64,000 nt of DNA from Clytia hemisphaerica (Eukaryota; Cnidaria; Hydrozoa; Leptothecata; Clytiidae), in the NCBI GenBank assembly GCA_902728285.1, contig CACVBU010000693.1:329143-393142 (forward strand), given 5' to 3'. A program made the position numbers and the translations under genes. The notes under the pieces were generated by a model, which had not been told where the DNA came from, did no database searches, and worked only from the letters and a program-made list of their open reading frames with translations. This document shows, piece after piece, positions 11,790-24,700 of this stretch (position 1 is the stretch's first letter; each line of letters starts with the position of its first letter).

Positions 11790-12090
11790 ACATGTTTTTT
11801 ATAAAACCAAATAACTACATAAGCACATAAAGCTTTGATAGCCAAATTATTAAGAAAAAGTTTAAGAATATTTAGAGTTTATGGAATCTAAATTTAGAAC
11901 ACCCAATTCCATATAACTACGAATTTCTTAGGAAATTTCACAAAGAAAAATACTCACAAAATGGTGAATTAAGTACATTTTTAGGCTCAAAAAGTTGAGA
12001 ACATATACGAAGGCTTCAAAAATATTGACAAACATCATCACATTTGAATTTATGCCAGTGAAAAAAGCCCTTACCTTCACAACTCTTTCG
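11790..12090. repeat. Dispersed AAGAACAT-family repeat, copy 2
   Basis: Diverged copy of 10960-11230 with the same block order (ATGTTTTTTATAA, ACATAA, AAGCTTTGATAGCC, GGCTCAAAAAGTT, GAACATA). Confidence 0.55.
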
Positions 12091-12820
12091 GACACCAGAC
12101 AATTTAGTGCGCTAATCTGATCAATCAAAATAATTTTTTTTCTTTTCTTCGTTCTAATTTGCTCTAGAATTTATACTGATTAAGAAAAATAATTGGCGCT
12201 CTTAATTGAAAAATAATGACATAGCAAATTACCGAATCACATTTTCATGAAATCAAAAAGAAATGCAACTCATTAAAATAATTGAAATACGTTACTCCAT
12301 TGCTTAATCATTACATTACTCTAGAAGTTTGTGCTATAGTCAATATAATATAGTGTATGAGAGAGAATATCATTTTTGTTTTTGTCAAATTGAGTTTTTG
12401 TCAAAAATCGCTGTCGTTCAATTAACAGTAAATGTACCCTTTGAAGGCTATTTGTACAGCTTCGCAACCGTTTTAAAGTTTCGGTCTTTTTCCCCTGATG
12501 ATGCGTAGTAGTATAGGAAGGCATTTCGCAAATATCAGAGTAGGAAGATATGTATGAGTATAGATTTGAAAATGTAAGAATTTGATCTTTCAAATTTTTT
12601 GATTTTAAGATTCATAAATTTTTTTTCTAATATATTGATCAATTAAAACTGACGGATTTATCCCGCTGAAGCGCCCCTTTCATGTGTCCCAATAGCTCAA
12701 GCAACAAAAATCTTTAAGTTCCTTACATTAAAAGGCTACAAAGTAACAAAAGTAAATCATAATGTGAAATTTTATAGCATCGCAACTCAAAGCGAAAATG
12801 CACAATACAAACTCATACAG
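12091..12820. other. Intergenic sequence, nothing supported
   Basis: No ORF with family signature and no clear repeat structure. Confidence 0.5.
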
Positions 12821-12822
12821 TA

Positions 12823-13073
12823 CAGGGTGTCCCTAATTAAAGTATCGAGTTTGAACATGCGATTGAGTAGAAAAGTTTGTGTGTGTTATCGCTAAAATAT
12901 AAGAACGTTCTGCATCACACAGGCTTATTACAAAAGGTAGTTACAACGTATAAATTAATCGTAATGACAAAGAAAAAAGAGGGAGAGCTTAAAATACAAT
13001 TTTGTGAACACGCACATAAAACTTTCTACTCAATCGCATGTTCAAACTCGGTACTTTAATTAGGGACACCCTG
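12823..13073. mobile_element. 251-bp mariner-type MITE, TA target site
   Basis: Terminal inverted repeats of about 55 bp begin CAGGGTGTCCCTAATTAAAG and differ at only a few positions. TA dinucleotides at 12821-12822 and 13074-13075 flank the element. The 60-codon ORF inside is not conserved. Near-identical arms suggest recent mobility. Confidence 0.88.
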
Positions 13074-13075
13074 TA

Positions 13076-15526
13076 GTGTATAAACTCAAGAAAAATAAAA
13101 ATCGTTTTTTGTATCTTGAACCATTGTCACAAACGTATCTACTCTTCTGTTCTCGTCCTCTTGCCTCGTGCGTTTTCTAATTTCTTTAAAACAAAACATT
13201 TGAATTCGAACAAATCATTCGAAAGCGCATTAGTAAAATGCAATGTCTTCTTTTTTCTTTATATATTGTGAGTAGGGCAGAAACGGTGCATATCCCACAC
13301 TGCACAGCTCCATGTGATGTCTTTTGGCCAACAGAATCGCTAGAATCTTACTGAAGATATCGAAGATAAAAGGACTGTTTGCCAAAATTGAGCTTCTCGT
13401 TTTCCTAAAAAAATCGTTCTTATAAGATAAGAAAACCTTGTACGAAGAAGCATTAACGAAAGGGAAAACAGGGTCAAAGATATTGAGGCTAAGGAAACAG
13501 GAAAACGAAAATAGCAAAACAACATATTTTTATGAAAAGACAAAAAGAACAAAAAAGCTGAATGCAACGTAATAACACAAAAGAGAAAGCATCAGCGTTT
13601 TTTCTCGTAACGTATGGTAATATTATGACATGGTACATAGTACAAAGTGAAATAGTGACAATTTACACCGACCAGTTAAAAGAGATCAATTAAATACTCT
13701 CTAGGGTGATACTCTCTAGCAATGCTTTCGTCAGAGTTCGATAACAATGTTAGAACGAGTTTATGAATGGCAAAATACGTTTTGTTTGTGTCATAAGATG
13801 ACGAGTCATGAGTAAAGGTATACAGTGCGAGAAAAATTTGTCGTGGGATCGAAAAGTGGGACAAATGCTCTAAGGATTTCCACGAGAAAAAAAACGTTAA
13901 ATTTTTTACAACAGTTTTATGAGAAGAATGAAGCTCAAAATTGCCAAAAAATAAGCACAATTCTTCTATACTTGGAATTGCTGAATTTGAAGCAATTTAA
14001 AGGTCAAAGTGGTTAAATTGGTTATAAAGCCTTTAATACCTCAATTTTGATCAAAAAGGATAAAAATAATTACAGGCTCTTATTTCACGAGTAAAATTAT
14101 GCAAAATAGAAATTTAAACATTCTTTCAAACTCTAGAACAGAATTCGACCCAACATTTATCCGACGAATTAATAAAGCAATAATTTTTACGTCAATTTCC
14201 CGATACGAAAATGAAACTGAAAAGTTTCTCCATTAAGTAAGAAACAGGTCAGTTTTGAGATTTGTTTGAATCAAAACATCAACTATGAAAATAGTATCTG
14301 AGAGATTGGTATTTAAACTTCTCCTTTACAGTAGTATAAAGGTGGGCTTTGCCAGTATTGTAAGTTCAAAGAGGAAGAAAGTGAGAGCATGTTGCCATGC
14401 TACCTAAAACATAAAATATTTTTCTCAAAAAGAAGAATTTCTGTGAGACATCCAACTCGCTAACGAAAATACGTAACTCCTTTTTACAATCAATCAGCAA
14501 ATCAGCGTGTTTTTATATTTTCTGCAATTTAACATAAGATGCGATTGGTGTCACCGTTTTTAAAATGTACTGGATTTGTAAATTGCTTTATCAGACCTAT
14601 TACGGGTAGATATGAGGTGGTCTTTAGCGAACTTGATTTTTAAAAATTTTGTCCCTTCAAGTTCAACACCCCCAGCTCACAAATCCGGTAAGATTTTTTC
14701 AGCCAGTGGGGATGAAAATGACGGACTGAAACTCGATGGGGATTGGTATTCCCGTATTTTTAATGGCTTGGGATTTTAATTCTTTTGTTTTCAAGTCAGA
14801 AAGTTCAATGGGGACGGGAAGAAAATCATCATATTTTGCAGTGAGGATTGGCTTATCTGATTATTTTCAGTGGGGGCAAAAATTGGAGGATAATTTTCCA
14901 CCGGGGACGATACTTTGGACGATTTCTCCAGTGGGAAGGGTTCCCAGTGGGCCTGTGAGAACGGGGTGTAGTTTAGAAATGGGCAAAATTTATTACTAGT
15001 CTATGGTCGATGTTATTCCCAACATTTTCTGAACGTTCAAAAAATGAACTCTGTAAATTCTCTATATATTTTCTCACAGAAAACAACGAACGGTCGAAGG
15101 TTTATGTAACCTCAGGAAGCAGTGCTTTTCTTTTCAATCAAAAAAGAGAAAAGTATCGGTAATTAGTCTGGATTACAAATAGCAAATGACTTTTGTAATT
15201 AAAAGATAATATTGACCGTACAAATTGGATAATAATGGATCAAGAGTATTGGACGTCCTTTGAACGTCTTTCAAAGGTCACAGGAAGGACATTCAATTAC
15301 TTTTTCAGACATGCTTTAATATCATCATGCTGCGTAGAGTGAAAACAAAGTTGGAGTTCGAAAGGGTATAAAAGGGTTTAATATATCAATACAGAGTTCT
15401 GTTCATCTTTTTGTTCGAGATTAAGAAGAAGCAATATTTAAGGAGTACAGACTAACGAAATTAGTTCCATTCCAAATAAAGAGATATTCGAAATAAAGAG
15501 TAGTCGAGGATGGATAAAGAGAAATA
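13076..15526. other. Intergenic sequence with decayed short repeats
   Basis: No supported gene. 13290-13330 resembles 24455-24500 over about 60 bp (GTGATGTCTTTTG, AATCGCTAGAATCTTA). 14690-14960 has loose repeats of AGTGGGGA, which make an 87-codon plus ORF with no family match. Confidence 0.5.
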
Positions 15527-16199
15527 GTGAGAGCTACAATGTTCTTCGTGTGCACAGACTTGTTAAAAGCAAACTAAGTTTTTAAAATGATCAATTAGGT
15601 CTATAAGATCACAGAAACGAGTGGTATGAAAATTTTTGACCATTTTGCTGGTCCCCATGTGACGTCATCACTTTTGCTTAAGCTTGAAAATGAAAGTGAA
15701 AATTAGAAGCTTAAATATGGCTCAAATGAAAGATATTTATCCAAGAATTCCCAAAAATATCACAACATATACCTGAAAATCTATATTTGAGAAGCTATAA
15801 AGGAAGACAGCTCAAAAAATGACGTCATCGATGACGTCATCGGCAATTAAAAAATCATCGGAATCGAAAAATTTTTGTTTGATTTGAAAAAGGACCGGCT
15901 TGGGAACAAAAGATATTACTACGGAAAACATTGAAATTAGGTATATGTTGTGATATTCTTTGGAATCCTTGGATAAATATATTTTATTTGAGCCATATTT
16001 GAGCTTCTAATTTTCACTTTCATTTTCAAGCCCCATCAAAAGTGGTGACGTCACATGGGGACCAGTAAAATGGTCAAAATTTTTCTCACCACTCATTTTT
16101 GTGATTTTATGGACCTAATTGATCATTTAAAAAAGATAGTTTGCTTTTAACAAGTTTTTGCACACGAAGAGTGTTTTCAGAACATAGTGGCTCTCACTA
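15527..16199. mobile_element. ~670-bp palindromic MITE with TGACGTCA sites
   Basis: Arms 15527-15785 and 15930-16199 are inverted copies (AGTGAGAGC at the ends, GGTCCCCATGTGACGTCA within). The centre holds further TGACGTCA/GACGTCATCG palindromes. No coding capacity. Confidence 0.85.
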
Positions 16200-16297
16200 A
16201 AACGACAGTGCTATGATGCTAAGATAAGATGCTGACAATGGTCGAACAAGCAATTCCCAATTCTACCTACTTACAGAATCAGAATAAATACAGTAGT

Positions 16298-16480
16298 GGT
16301 ACACGTTTTTTATAGAGACAAACTATATAAGAACATAAGGCTTTAAAGGCCAAAATATCAAGAACAAGTTAAGAACATTTTAAGGCTTTGCAGAGTCTAA
16401 AACACCCAATTTCTTAACAAAATGGACGAAAATACTCACAAAGTGTTGAAAATAAAAGGCTTGAAACTGAAAAAGTTTAA
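16298..16480. repeat. Dispersed AAGAACAT-family repeat, copy 3
   Basis: Same block order as 10960-11230: ACACGTTTTTTATAGAGAC, ATATAAGAACATAAGGC, GTTAAGAACATTTTAAGGC, AACACCCAATTTCTTA. Confidence 0.65.
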
Positions 16481-18800
16481 TTTTAATTTTTTTTATTTTC
16501 CTTTTTTTCGTATTTTTTTAATGTTGGTCTGACGGACATCCAAAGTGTTCAAAATGTTTGGATGTTCTTATAAATAATGTTAACAGATCAAGTTAGAATA
16601 AGCAGTACCCCGTTGGTAAGTCATCCAACGTCTAAGCTTGACCAACTGCTCTCTTAATTTCCATCTACACGAAGAAGATTATGATTTAAAAACATAATTA
16701 AAGAGGCATTTTCCAGAAAATAACTTTTGACATAATTATGTCACCATTAACGTTACTCTTTGATGAACGAGAAACGGAAAAACATTAAGAAACTTAGAAA
16801 GCAATAAATTCTATTTTTGAAGAAGCATGTGATTGGAAGTAGAATGATTGTCCGGAATATCTTGAGAAGTAAACACACACAAAAAGAAATCAAGGAAGTT
16901 GGTCTGTGTATGTATTTGAAAAATATGCAATGTCATTCTTGTATGAGAACAAATTTTTTCTTTGTGTATGACAAAACAGAACAAAACATAGAAGTGACAA
17001 AACAGAACAAAACATAAAAGTGACAATTCCCAAGAACAAAGTAATCAAAAGATTTCGATTTCGTGAAATTTTCTGAAAGGCTACATATAATCAATAAGAT
17101 TTATGGAGTGAGTGATAGAGTTTTAATTAAAATGTCCAGAATAAATATGTATAAAGTTAGAATGCCAATCTGCCGCAGAAAAACAAAAGAACTGAAAATA
17201 TTCGAACATTCGATCGAATCTGAACAAATGATAACTGTTCTTATAGAAAGCTCAAGTTCATATCTAAACCAAAGTATTGAGTGACTTTGACCGTACTGAA
17301 AATATAACACAAAAAAGAAAAAACAAAAAAACACTTACAATGTTAGATTTGGTATATGTTCATTAAAAAATTGATTCCAAGTAAGAATTTGATTTTGATT
17401 GTTCAAAGTTCAATCCTCAACTGAAACTATGAAACTCAAAGCGTATAATAAAAAGATCAATGACTCAATAAAAAACGCAATTTCGAGAAAAAAATATTTT
17501 AAAACGTGTAGCAGATAATCATCGTAAAACGTGCACTATAAACACCGCATTTTATTTCGGACAAAAGCGTCATTAAAATAATTAAAGCCAAATACACATT
17601 TTTTTGTAAGAAAATCAATGATTCTTGAAACTTTTTTGAGTTCAAGCCACTGACCTTTAATTACTCTGGACCAAGTTTCTCAATCTCGGCCAAGTTTCTC
17701 AATCCCGGCCAAGTAAAATCTTTGATCAGAGTTTTTTGAAAAGTGGTACCCTAATGTCGGCACTACTCAATAGCGGTGTGAATGTATCGAGAGTGCTAGA
17801 TCTACTATATGTAAAGGTCAGTGGAAATGTTCTTAAAATATTTAATATTTCAGCACTTTCGGTGTATCTATATATTAATAGCCGTAGTCTGTATGTGTGT
17901 TTGTGTGTCACTTTCGTTTTCGAACGCAATGTTTTGTTCTTTTACAAAATGACTTTTGCTTCTTGCTCCACAAATGTGTTAAATTAGATTCGCGCCGTTT
18001 TATAAAGACTTTGAGTTGTTCGATAAGTTTGTTTTGATTGATAGATTATAATATCTGCCCAGACGTGCCCGAGCCCGCCTCTTATGTTTTTTTCTTTTTT
18101 TCTCTCTATTCTTTTGTTTTATGTTTTCGAATGTAATTAACGACCTTATTTGATTTGAGACATTCGAATTCGTTTCAAAACAAAACAAAAGAAAACCTTT
18201 CAAACAAAATCTGTTTTAGAAAAGAACAAATTTAAAACATTTAAAACATAAGAATCACAAGACAAGTTTGTTGGAACAACTAAACAGCAACATTAACAAT
18301 ACATTCAAAAGGCGGTAAAAACAAGAGATCTTTCTTCGTAAAAAGGGACTTATAAACATCTATGTCGATAATTATATTGCTGTAAATCTAAGTCATTCAT
18401 TGTTGAATTCGAAAAGTTATGACAAAGGTGCCTAGCTGCCTGACTTTTGGCCCTTGGACCCTTAGCGAGACTAGAGAGAAGAAGAAACAAGCGAAATTTT
18501 GTGAAGTTTACTTCCCTTATTGGGACTAATTTGATTAAATTTCTATCTTTCTGGGGGTAAAAAGATTTTTTTCCCTATTTTTACCGACTCTTAGTGGGAC
18601 TGAAGTTTGATTTTCTGATTTTTCCAACCCTTACAGGGACTGCCATTTTAAAAAAGGCATCCTTAAGAACGGCTCATGCCCGTATCCTTCTCTTGCCTAA
18701 GTACCCACGGGCTGCCTTTTTTCGACGAATCTCGTGTCATGTCTATAATTTCACTCCTCTTATCTTGACATCAAAGTTTTCCTAATCATCAACAAGTACG
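16481..18800. other. Intergenic sequence, no supported gene
   Basis: AT-rich. Tandem pairs such as CCAAGTTTCTCAATC at 17666-17712, and loose repeats at 18500-18640. No coding signature in the ORFs here. Confidence 0.5.
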
Positions 18801-19076
18801 GCAAATATAAAGCGAGCGAAGCGAGAAAAAAATCTAATTGCAAAGCCTTTTCGGACGTCGCAGGTCGCCGGTATGGTATAGTTTGAATAACGCCCTTTCT
18901 GATCATTTTTGCAACAATTTAAAAATATTTTTCAAAATATGGTTAAAAGATACGTGACCTGGGAGGGACAGAGTCAAACTTTGAAGATAATTTTTCCCTT
19001 TAATTTTGACTTCATCGTATTTTAAGCCAGCTTCCCAACATCCAAAGGACTTTAAAATGCGTTCAGCAACAGCTAA

Positions 19077-19105
19077 ACCGGCGTGCGACGCCGGGTACCG
19101 GCTAG
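19077..19105 (+). mobile_element. Helitron-type 3' terminus
   Basis: A GC-rich hairpin (stem CCGGCG at 19078-19083 with CGCCGG at 19089-19094, 5-nt loop) is followed by a short spacer and CTAG at 19102-19105, then a T. Hairpin plus CTRR next to T is the Helitron 3' signature. A second copy is at 32150-32176. The 5' end was not located; it may lie near the GCGAGCGAAGCGAG stretch at about 18810. Confidence 0.5.
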
Positions 19106-21597
19106 TTATTGTATATTTTCCTAAGGGATTGCATGTTCTAGAGATCGCAGGGCCTTAAAGAGTTCTTTAAATGTTCTGGATTTGTTTACCTTTGAAGCTT
19201 CATTTTCTTACAAAATTTTTTCTTATAGAAGAAACTTAAAGATAATGATAAAACAAGTTTGGTGTGTAGTGGGTGGGTTGTACTAATAGTGTAGTTAACT
19301 TTTTAATTGCGTGGTCATTAATATCTAATCAATATAAATAATAAGAACTAACTATAAAAAATTATGACAATTAATTTCATTTTCAATGTTTCAAAGTTCA
19401 AACCAGGAATCCGTTGATTGTCAACATTTAAAATTTCACTTTTTTTAACTTCAACGGAAATCTTCGAAAATTTAGTAAATACAATGCAATGTGATTTTCC
19501 CAGTCAAACTAAGCGAACAATGCACCCTTGCATCGAGCGAAGGTTAAACACATAACTTTAAGCCTAAAAAAATCATATTGGATCAACTAGTCTGGTATTT
19601 GCATTTAGATATAATGAAATTCGTCAGGAACTTGCTAATCAAATCAAACTTGGTAAGCGTCAGCAATTTCAACATTGTCAAAAAATGATATTTGACATGA
19701 AAAAGATGAACTGTATAAAACATTAAAATTATCTTTCGAAAGCGATACGGCGATATCAATACCCGAGATAAGAACGCAATGAATTGACAAGAAACAAACA
19801 CAATACTATTAGAAAAAAAAAGTACTAAAAAGCCGCAAAGATATTTTTCAGTGGGGATTTTGTGAACTCGAAATATCTTTCTTTTTGATACAACAATCGA
19901 CAAATACCTCGAGCATTCAGAAAATTTTTGTTCGCCCGGGGTAAACCAAGCGTTCTGACCATCGAACCATCGAACCATTTGTAGTTTTAGTATCCAGCTA
20001 AATTTTTTCAAAATTCAAAATTTTCCGGGAATCAGATCCAGGTCCATAAAAAACGTGAAAATAACTCTTATTAATAACGTCAATATAAAAGCTCAGTAAA
20101 AACAAAGGAGACAAAAATCTTACCTTCAATAAGTTTGCTGAATTGAAATTCGTGGTATCGGTTCCTGCAGAAGAGCGTGCCAATCTACAGACAGTCAATA
20201 AAAATAGACAGTTAAATAATACCGAATGTTATAGGCGTGATGAGAAGAAAAAAAACGTTTGAAAAATACTATATGACAAGTCAATGGAAATCCTATTTTG
20301 TACAAAACGCGGATGTCGCATAAATCTTATAAAAGATAGTGTGCACGCAATCGAAAGTAACGTTCAAAATATGTCTTAGAAAATGTTTTAAGCTTGTAAA
20401 GAACCTAATTGCGTGTTTCATTCATGGAAGGAAAATAAAAAGAGAAAAAACTTGACTAGTACCTTGTCTTATTATTACCGTCTTTAAATTAATTGTTTTT
20501 CTTCTTTGTTTCTCATCGGTGGTTTTCTCATAGCGTGCGTGTTAACGAACAAATGGCTTGCAATGAACCGGCTTTTAGGACCACGAGCACGATTTCAAAT
20601 TCTATTGTCTCCACAAATTAGATGTAGTCTTTTTCGAATAGAAGATTTAAAGATTTCCGTGAACGTTAGATTTCGAATTCGAATGTAACTTAAACTCCGT
20701 TCTCTGAATCTCTGAAAATAGCTACCGACCAAATCGAAATAAATTTGAGTTGAATTTATCTCAATCTTGTCCGGCACTACTTATAGGTAGCTAAGTTTTT
20801 AGTGTTGACATTCTGCAAATCTATTTTAATCATGTAGTTCAAATAAAAAATTTGACGATACCAAGGTTATTCAAGAGCTCGCAAGTCAAGCATGGATCTT
20901 ATTTAAAAATATGGTTAAAATTCAGAATTAGATTTTTCGTTTTAAAAAAGTTCTTTAAAAAAAGCTTTACCTTCATAAGGTAAAAATAAAATCTTAATTT
21001 TAATACCAAATAATGTTTTGATCGTTTTTTGTTTTTTTTGCCGTTCAAACCTGCCCTTTAGTTAAAGGTGGCAAAAAATGCTTCAATCATTGCTTATTTC
21101 ATGTATCCAATGGTAACTGCCTCAAAAAGGACCAGTAGAACTATCGGTGATAGAACATCCATCGCAACATCCCCAGAGTCTAATCTGGGATGCATTTGAA
21201 TCGTTTCTAGATAACCAACCAAGTAGACGTTCATCTCATCAAGGATCTGCATCTCTTTATTCAGACTAAAAATCAAAAATAATTCTGAAAGATTAAAGCA
21301 TGCGCTATAGTAATTTGTTTCGATAAATATTTAAGATTCTAAAAGTCGCTGTTGGTGAAATATTTTGCTGCTGGGGAAACCCTCGTTACTGAGATAGAAT
21401 TTTTCACTTTTTTCAAAACAGAGTTCACTAACTGACAAACGAAAATTACTTTTGAATTGAAGTAAGATGGGCGGTAACATAAAGACGAGCCATGAAACGG
21501 CGGAAAAAATTACTTACTACAAAGTATCCGGCCACCCGCCCCTTTGGTAGTGGCGACTTCAGTGGGTGTGGGGTGTACAGGGGGCGGGTAAGCCTCC
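19106..21597. other. Sequence downstream of SLU7, no supported gene
   Basis: Possible minus-strand exon-like pieces are discussed under rejected items (20124-20184 and 21094-21260). No frame could be followed across them with confidence. GC-rich 21525-21597 is the probable start of the SLU7 3' UTR. Confidence 0.4.
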
Positions 21598-21786
21598 TCA
21601 TCGTTTCTTCTTCATAAATTGTGCCATTGGATCATCTTGTAGTGATCGTTTCATTCGGTATGCTTCCATTTCTTCTACTGTAGGTTCAGCATTATTCAAA
21701 TTCAACGAGTTGTAACCACGCTTACGTTCGTCCAACTTGAGAACTTCATCCATTTTTCGATTACGCTCGTCCTCAGCTTCTAATGC
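21598..21786 (-). CDS. SLU7: SLU7 exon 20
   Basis: 62 codons and TGA (21600-21598): [12 protein letters not shown], then [15 protein letters not shown] and [12 protein letters not shown], the conserved C-terminus. Confidence 0.96.
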   Translation of the reverse strand, partial: ALEAEDERNRKMDEVLKLDERKRGYNSLNLNNAEPTVEEMEAYRMKRSLQDDPMAQFMKKKR

Positions 21787-24700
21787 CTGTTATATACGTG
21801 CAAAATAAAATATTTCATTAGGGTTATGTAAGAGACGCGGGGTTGACTAGCCTCCTCTATCATATAACACAATCCCCCCTTACTTTTGGTTTGATATATT
21901 TTTATTTTTGTATGGTTTTGTTGCTTTTCATGTCACATGTGTCACGTCCAATTTTTTTATTCCTACCCTCATTGCAAGTAATAAATCTCCCCTTTCAACA
22001 TGGTGGGGCGGACGAAATTGAGATTTACTTCCATCCAGCAAACAAGGGTATCCTGAAAATCTTAAATTTCAAAAAAGGAACGTTCCAATTGGAACGCAAA
22101 AGGAAAAACTTCGCAATTTGAAAGTATTTTTGAAATATATAATTCGAATGAAAATCCAAAGTACATGTTTATACCTTTCTTAGTTTTTCTTTCTTGGATT
22201 CTTTGTCTCCATCTTCATCGTCGTCATCTTTACCTTTCTTTTTATTCTTCTTTTTATTGCTTTTTTCTTCTGCCAACTTCTCACGATGCATCTAAAGCAA
22301 AATAGTTTTGAAGTATTATGGAATCTCCACAACTCAAACAGGCACGGAGTGAGATATGGAGTAGGTTTAAAAGGCATTGTTTTAAACTGCTAGGACTAGA
22401 AAATTTGTTTGAGTTATGTTCGAATTATGGAAACTGCACTGTAACAATACAGCCCTAAATTACGTAGATAGCTAATTTTCACAATTAGACTATTTTAATA
22501 TTAGACCCTTAAACCTTCACTAATACAGATATATTGTTAGCCAAGGTTCCGAGCGCAGAAAGTTTTCGAGAAACGATTACTTTTTAATCTCTAACAAACT
22601 CGTCAAAACCTATTTTTATTGCCAATTATTCCTAAGAGCTCAACAAATATGTTTGCAATCAAGTGCTCGGATAAGTGGAGATAACTCGTTGAACAAAGGT
22701 TGTTCCTCACGCTTGACACTCAGCACTCAGGCTAATGTAGTTTTATTAGTTTTTAAACACAAAATCGAAAAAGCTGAAGCAATCGTACCTCAACGAGAGA
22801 TTTCTTGCCACTCTTTTCGCCTTCTTTTCCTTCTTCTTCATTTTCCTCTTTGTCTTCTTCTTGACCGCCTTTTCTTTGGAATAACGTCACTCGGTCTAAT
22901 GGCGTGTCCGTCTGTGAAGAGAACAAAGACATGATTTAGAACAATAATTCGACAGAGCAAGGCTTGAGGTGTCATTCCCACGAAATACTTTATTCGGATT
23001 AATTTTCACGAAATTTAATTTCGCGAGGCAAAAAATCGCGAAAATTTTTCTGGATTTAATCTCGCAAATTAGCGTCAATATTTTTAGCGTCAAATATTTC
23101 ATGTTGAAAATGGTTCTGAAAACGCTAATTTTTGTCCAAAAGAAAAAAAGCAAATACAAGAAAGTTTTGGTCGAGAATCAGAACTCATAACTTAAATCCA
23201 ACAAAAGTACGTCTGAGAGAACACTCCGAGAGTTCTTTGGGAATAATGGGCGCTTTAATCTACAAGAATTACGGAGCTGATTTGACAACCTATAGCCTAA
23301 TTTTGCAGCAGAAAACTGATACGTATTTTCAAATTACTCACGTTTCGAGCGACTTTACCAGCTTCACCAGTGCAATAAGATTGTTTGATGAACGAATGAC
23401 AGCAAGCATATCCCCATCTGAAAGTCTCCCAAAACGATCCCCACACAGACTGAAAGGAATATCAGAAATAAATATAAATTCAGACTGAAAATAGATTATT
23501 AAAACGTCAAAGATATAAAAAGTGCATTTTTAAGGAAAAAGGTATGATTTCTGTTATAATTATATACCTATTAACATTTAGCTTTCAGATGTTTGGGGCG
23601 AGTGGGGCGATTTTTGCAACCCGGCCCGCGAAAACAAAAAAATCAATTGACGAATCTAAACCATGTTATTCATAATATGCACAACAACCCGTAACTTAAT
23701 ACTTAAGTATTTTTCAATCTCCCATCAGGGGGGCCATCAGCAGTGATATGAGGTTATGGGAAAGTAGCATATGAAAATGAAATATATCTTACAGTGTGAT
23801 TATTAAGATAAACGTCTTCCTCGTATTTTGAACTAACAATTGCTTTCTCTTGACCTAAAAGGTACATAGAATACAAAAACAATAGATATGGATCAGGGAT
23901 ACAAATTGAGGAATATCAATATTATTCTTGGTTTGCTTGGGAGTAGGTGATAGTGAATTTAGACTTGGGATAGCAATTAAATGTTTACCCTAAAAAAATC
24001 AAAATGTCAAAAGGAAAATGAAATCTTTATTTTAATAAATCAAAGGAAGAAAGCAACAGGTTTGCTATAAATTCAATCTTAGATCAGTGATTACTAAACA
24101 ATGATTAACCGAAATAGGGAAAAATGAATTTGGTGCTCTTATTCCCGTCTGAGAACATCGCGGATATATAATGAAAAAAGTCACCACTAGTCGCCAAGGT
24201 ATGAAATAAAGTAAAATAATACCTACCTTTGACAACTTTGCCAGTTCTTGAGTATTCAACGTATTCTTCCTATAAAGAATATTTTTGTAAGAACTTATTG
24301 AGACTTTTAAGTTACACGGTATATATTGGGTCAGTAAACCGTATTGGTGGCAAGGCTTGTCGATACCCTTTTCATATTTCCAGAAAAAACAAAAAAACAT
24401 TCAGAACTATCTATGTACTGAAAACTGTAAAAGTCGGATTAGATAAGGTATATATCCCAGCTCCTCGTGATGTCTTTTGACAAATGAAATCGCTAGAATC
24501 TTAAAGTTAAATCGAAATGGCTTGTATAAAATACATAACATAACAACGTGGAATTCTTGGAGAGAAATAAAATTGTATTAACCCTACCGTCTGTGCAAGA
24601 AGAAGTTCTTTCGGTGGCGCTTCCAAATGTTCAGCTCCCCCATACTGAAAATGGAAGAAACAAATATTTAAAAAAAATTTAATATATCGCAAAACTATTG

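Noticed and set aside
19583..20011. 142-codon minus ORF
   Set aside because: Phe/Leu/Lys-rich translation of AT-rich DNA with no domain or conserved motif.
20124..20184. Minus-strand 61-nt segment between TCTGTAG and GAAG|GTAAGA
   Set aside because: Good splice signals, but two open frames, no recognisable protein, and joining to the acceptor near 20000 leads to a stop; kept as unproven.
21094..21260. Minus-strand piece after an acceptor TTTTTAG, reading DEMNVYLVGYLETIQMHPRL to a stop
   Set aside because: Looks protein-like, but it lies just downstream of SLU7 on the same strand with no upstream exon that could join it; too weak to call.
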